Part shown: piece by piece, positions 62,983 through 64,000 of the stretch
Layout of the letters: each line of letters opens with the position of its first letter
How positions within the stretch are numbered: position 1 is the first letter of the stretch
Notes under the pieces: model-generated
Databases searched by the model: none
The model's input: the letters and a program-made list of their open reading frames with translations, nothing else
Told to the model about the DNA's origin: nothing
Translations under genes and position numbers: made by a program
Assembly: GCA_964036045.1 (NCBI GenBank)
Contig: OZ038390.1
Coordinates: 35,108,379 to 35,172,378 of the forward strand
Source of the DNA: Eutreptiella sp. 'Long Island Sound 2002'
Taxonomy: Eukaryota > Euglenozoa > Euglenophyceae > Eutreptiales > Eutreptiaceae
Direction of reading: 5' to 3'
DNA length: 64,000 nt

Positions 62983-64000
62983 TGCACCAGGAGGTAGTGG
63001 GAAGGGCGCGCCTGCCACCATGCGTGCCTACCAGGATAACAGTGATGGCAGACTCCGATGGCTCCCCCCAGCGGGATGACCGCCACCACCGCCGGTCCCG
63101 CTCCCGCTCCCCCGCCTCCCCGGAGTGGACGGGGGAGACCCTCGCGGAGCGCGAGGAGCGGAGGCTGGCGGAGGCGGCGGTGCTGGTCGGGCCGCCGCCG
63201 CCGGCCCGGGAGCCTGAGCCAGCCGAGGTGACCGCCCCCGCCGCCCAAGCAGCAAGCCCTGCCGCCCCGCCCCGGGAGGGGGCCCCAGACGCGCAGGAAG
63301 CGGAGACCGCAGCCCCAGCGAGCCACGCCGCGGCCCCGACCGCGGCCCCCGGCACGCCGCCGACACGGGGGGTAGCCCCGGCGCAGGAACCGGGCGCATC
63401 GCCGAGGGCTGCCGCAGCCGCAGAGGAGAGCGAGGAGGGCGCGCGAGGGGTTGCGACCGCGGCCCCGGCGGGCCGCGCCACCGCCTCGGCCGGCCACGCC
63501 CGACCCCCAGCACGCCGCGAAAGCGGGGGACGGACCCCGCACGGGCCACGGGCGCCTCGCCGGCGGCTGCCACAGCAGCAGAGGAGAGCGAGGAGGGCGC
63601 GCGAGGGGTTGCGACCGCAGCCCCGGCGGGCCGCGCCACCGCTTCGGCCGGCCACGCCGCGACCCCCAGCACGCCGCGAAAGCGAGGGGCGGACCCCGCA
63701 CGGGCCACGGGCGCCTCGCCGGCGGCCGCCGCAGCAGCAGCAGTGGGCAGGGAGAGCGCGAAGTACCACGCCGACGCCAACCCCACCCACACCCACACCA
63801 GCCCCCCCAAGCAGTTCCCCGCCAAGCCCTTCCCCCCGGGGCGGGCGCGGCACGTCCGCCCCCCGGCGCCCGAGCGCTCGCCGCCGGGCGTCATGCTGCC
63901 GCAGCTGCAAAGACAGCGGGACGCCTTGCTCGTGATCCAGGAAGGAGGGGAGGGCGCGCAGGCAGAGCTGCGTGCGAGCCACGGGGACGCGGAGCGGGGG
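62982..64000 (+). CDS. Partial ORF with Arg/Ser-rich start and 53-codon repeats, frameshifted
   Basis: Starts at the ATG overlapping the previous stop (TGATG); an in-frame ATG at 63045 opens MADSDGSPQRDDRHHRRSRS and is an alternative start. A charged helix (LAEREERRLAEAAVLVG) follows, then Ala/Pro-rich tandem repeats (63394-63742). A one-base deletion near 63500 in the first repeat unit, seen by comparison with the second, shifts the frame. After it the coding frame resumes in another phase (SAKYHADANPTHTH, then RARHVRPPAPERSPPGVMLP) and stays open to the window edge. No enzymatic motif is visible yet; the rest lies outside the window. Confidence 0.55.
63394..63742 (+). repeat. 158/159-bp tandem repeat, two units plus a partial third
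   Basis: Units start at 63394, 63552 and 63711 with GCGC(A/C)TCGCCG and contain GAGGAGAGCGAGGAGGGCGC, GGCCGCGCCACCGC(C/T)TCGG and CCCAGCACGCCGCGAAAGCG. The complete unit is 159 bp, exactly 53 codons. The first is 158 bp, missing one base in GGCCACGCC(.)CGACCCCC. Confidence 0.9.

Overview
Eukaryotic nuclear DNA, most likely from a microalga or other protist with a large, repeat-swollen genome. The signs are GT-AG introns, an intronless ERH gene, a Ty3-type retrotransposon with a chromodomain, tRNA-headed SINE-like repeats, hAT-type MITEs, and many long poly-C/poly-G runs at the edges of repeats. There are no bacterial operons, rRNAs or CRISPR arrays. I cannot name the species.

Layout. 0-9.6 kb: mostly non-coding, with one candidate exon at the left edge. 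9.6-12 kb: two small genes, ERH (minus) and a 60-residue UBA-domain protein (plus). 13.7-19.9 kb: two convincing exons (a beta-helix-like exon and a terminal exon with hydrophobic segments) embedded in intronic repeats, including SINE-like copies and hAT-type MITEs, one with an apparent 8-bp target duplication. 20-27 kb: dispersed repeats and poly-C-capped elements; one 748-bp element with terminal inverted repeats encloses a 124-residue reading frame. 27.4-34.2 kb: degenerate coding-like segments ending in a broken gene that stops at a retrotransposon LTR. 34.2-45.3 kb: a near-complete Ty3/chromovirus on the minus strand with LTRs 99.6% identical. It carries gag, protease, a Dam-methyltransferase-like domain, RT-RNase H, integrase and chromodomain; the pol frame is interrupted by exactly three stop codons. 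45.3-47.1 kb: a chain of seven candidate micro-exons (20-57 nt), two of them in tandemly duplicated exon+intron units. 47.3-50.4 kb: a complex satellite saturated with a 14-bp hairpin motif. 50.4-56.6 kb: C/A-rich repeats including a 1.66-kb tandem duplication. 56.6-64 kb: GC-rich, coding-dense DNA on the plus strand with an RNase H domain, a zinc-finger region and two further ORFs joined by a TGATG stop/start overlap. This block looks like a mobile element or its remains and runs off the right edge.

The main candidates for something undescribed are the chromovirus pol arrangement (protease plus Dam-like domain, then a linker, then RT, with in-frame TGA, TAG and TAG codons), the tRNA-like module inside its LTR, the duplicated micro-exon array, the GCCA-GGAG-TGGC hairpin satellite, and the three-part RNase H/zinc-finger locus. 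Several coding segments break by single frameshifts near homopolymers, so assembly indels cannot be excluded.
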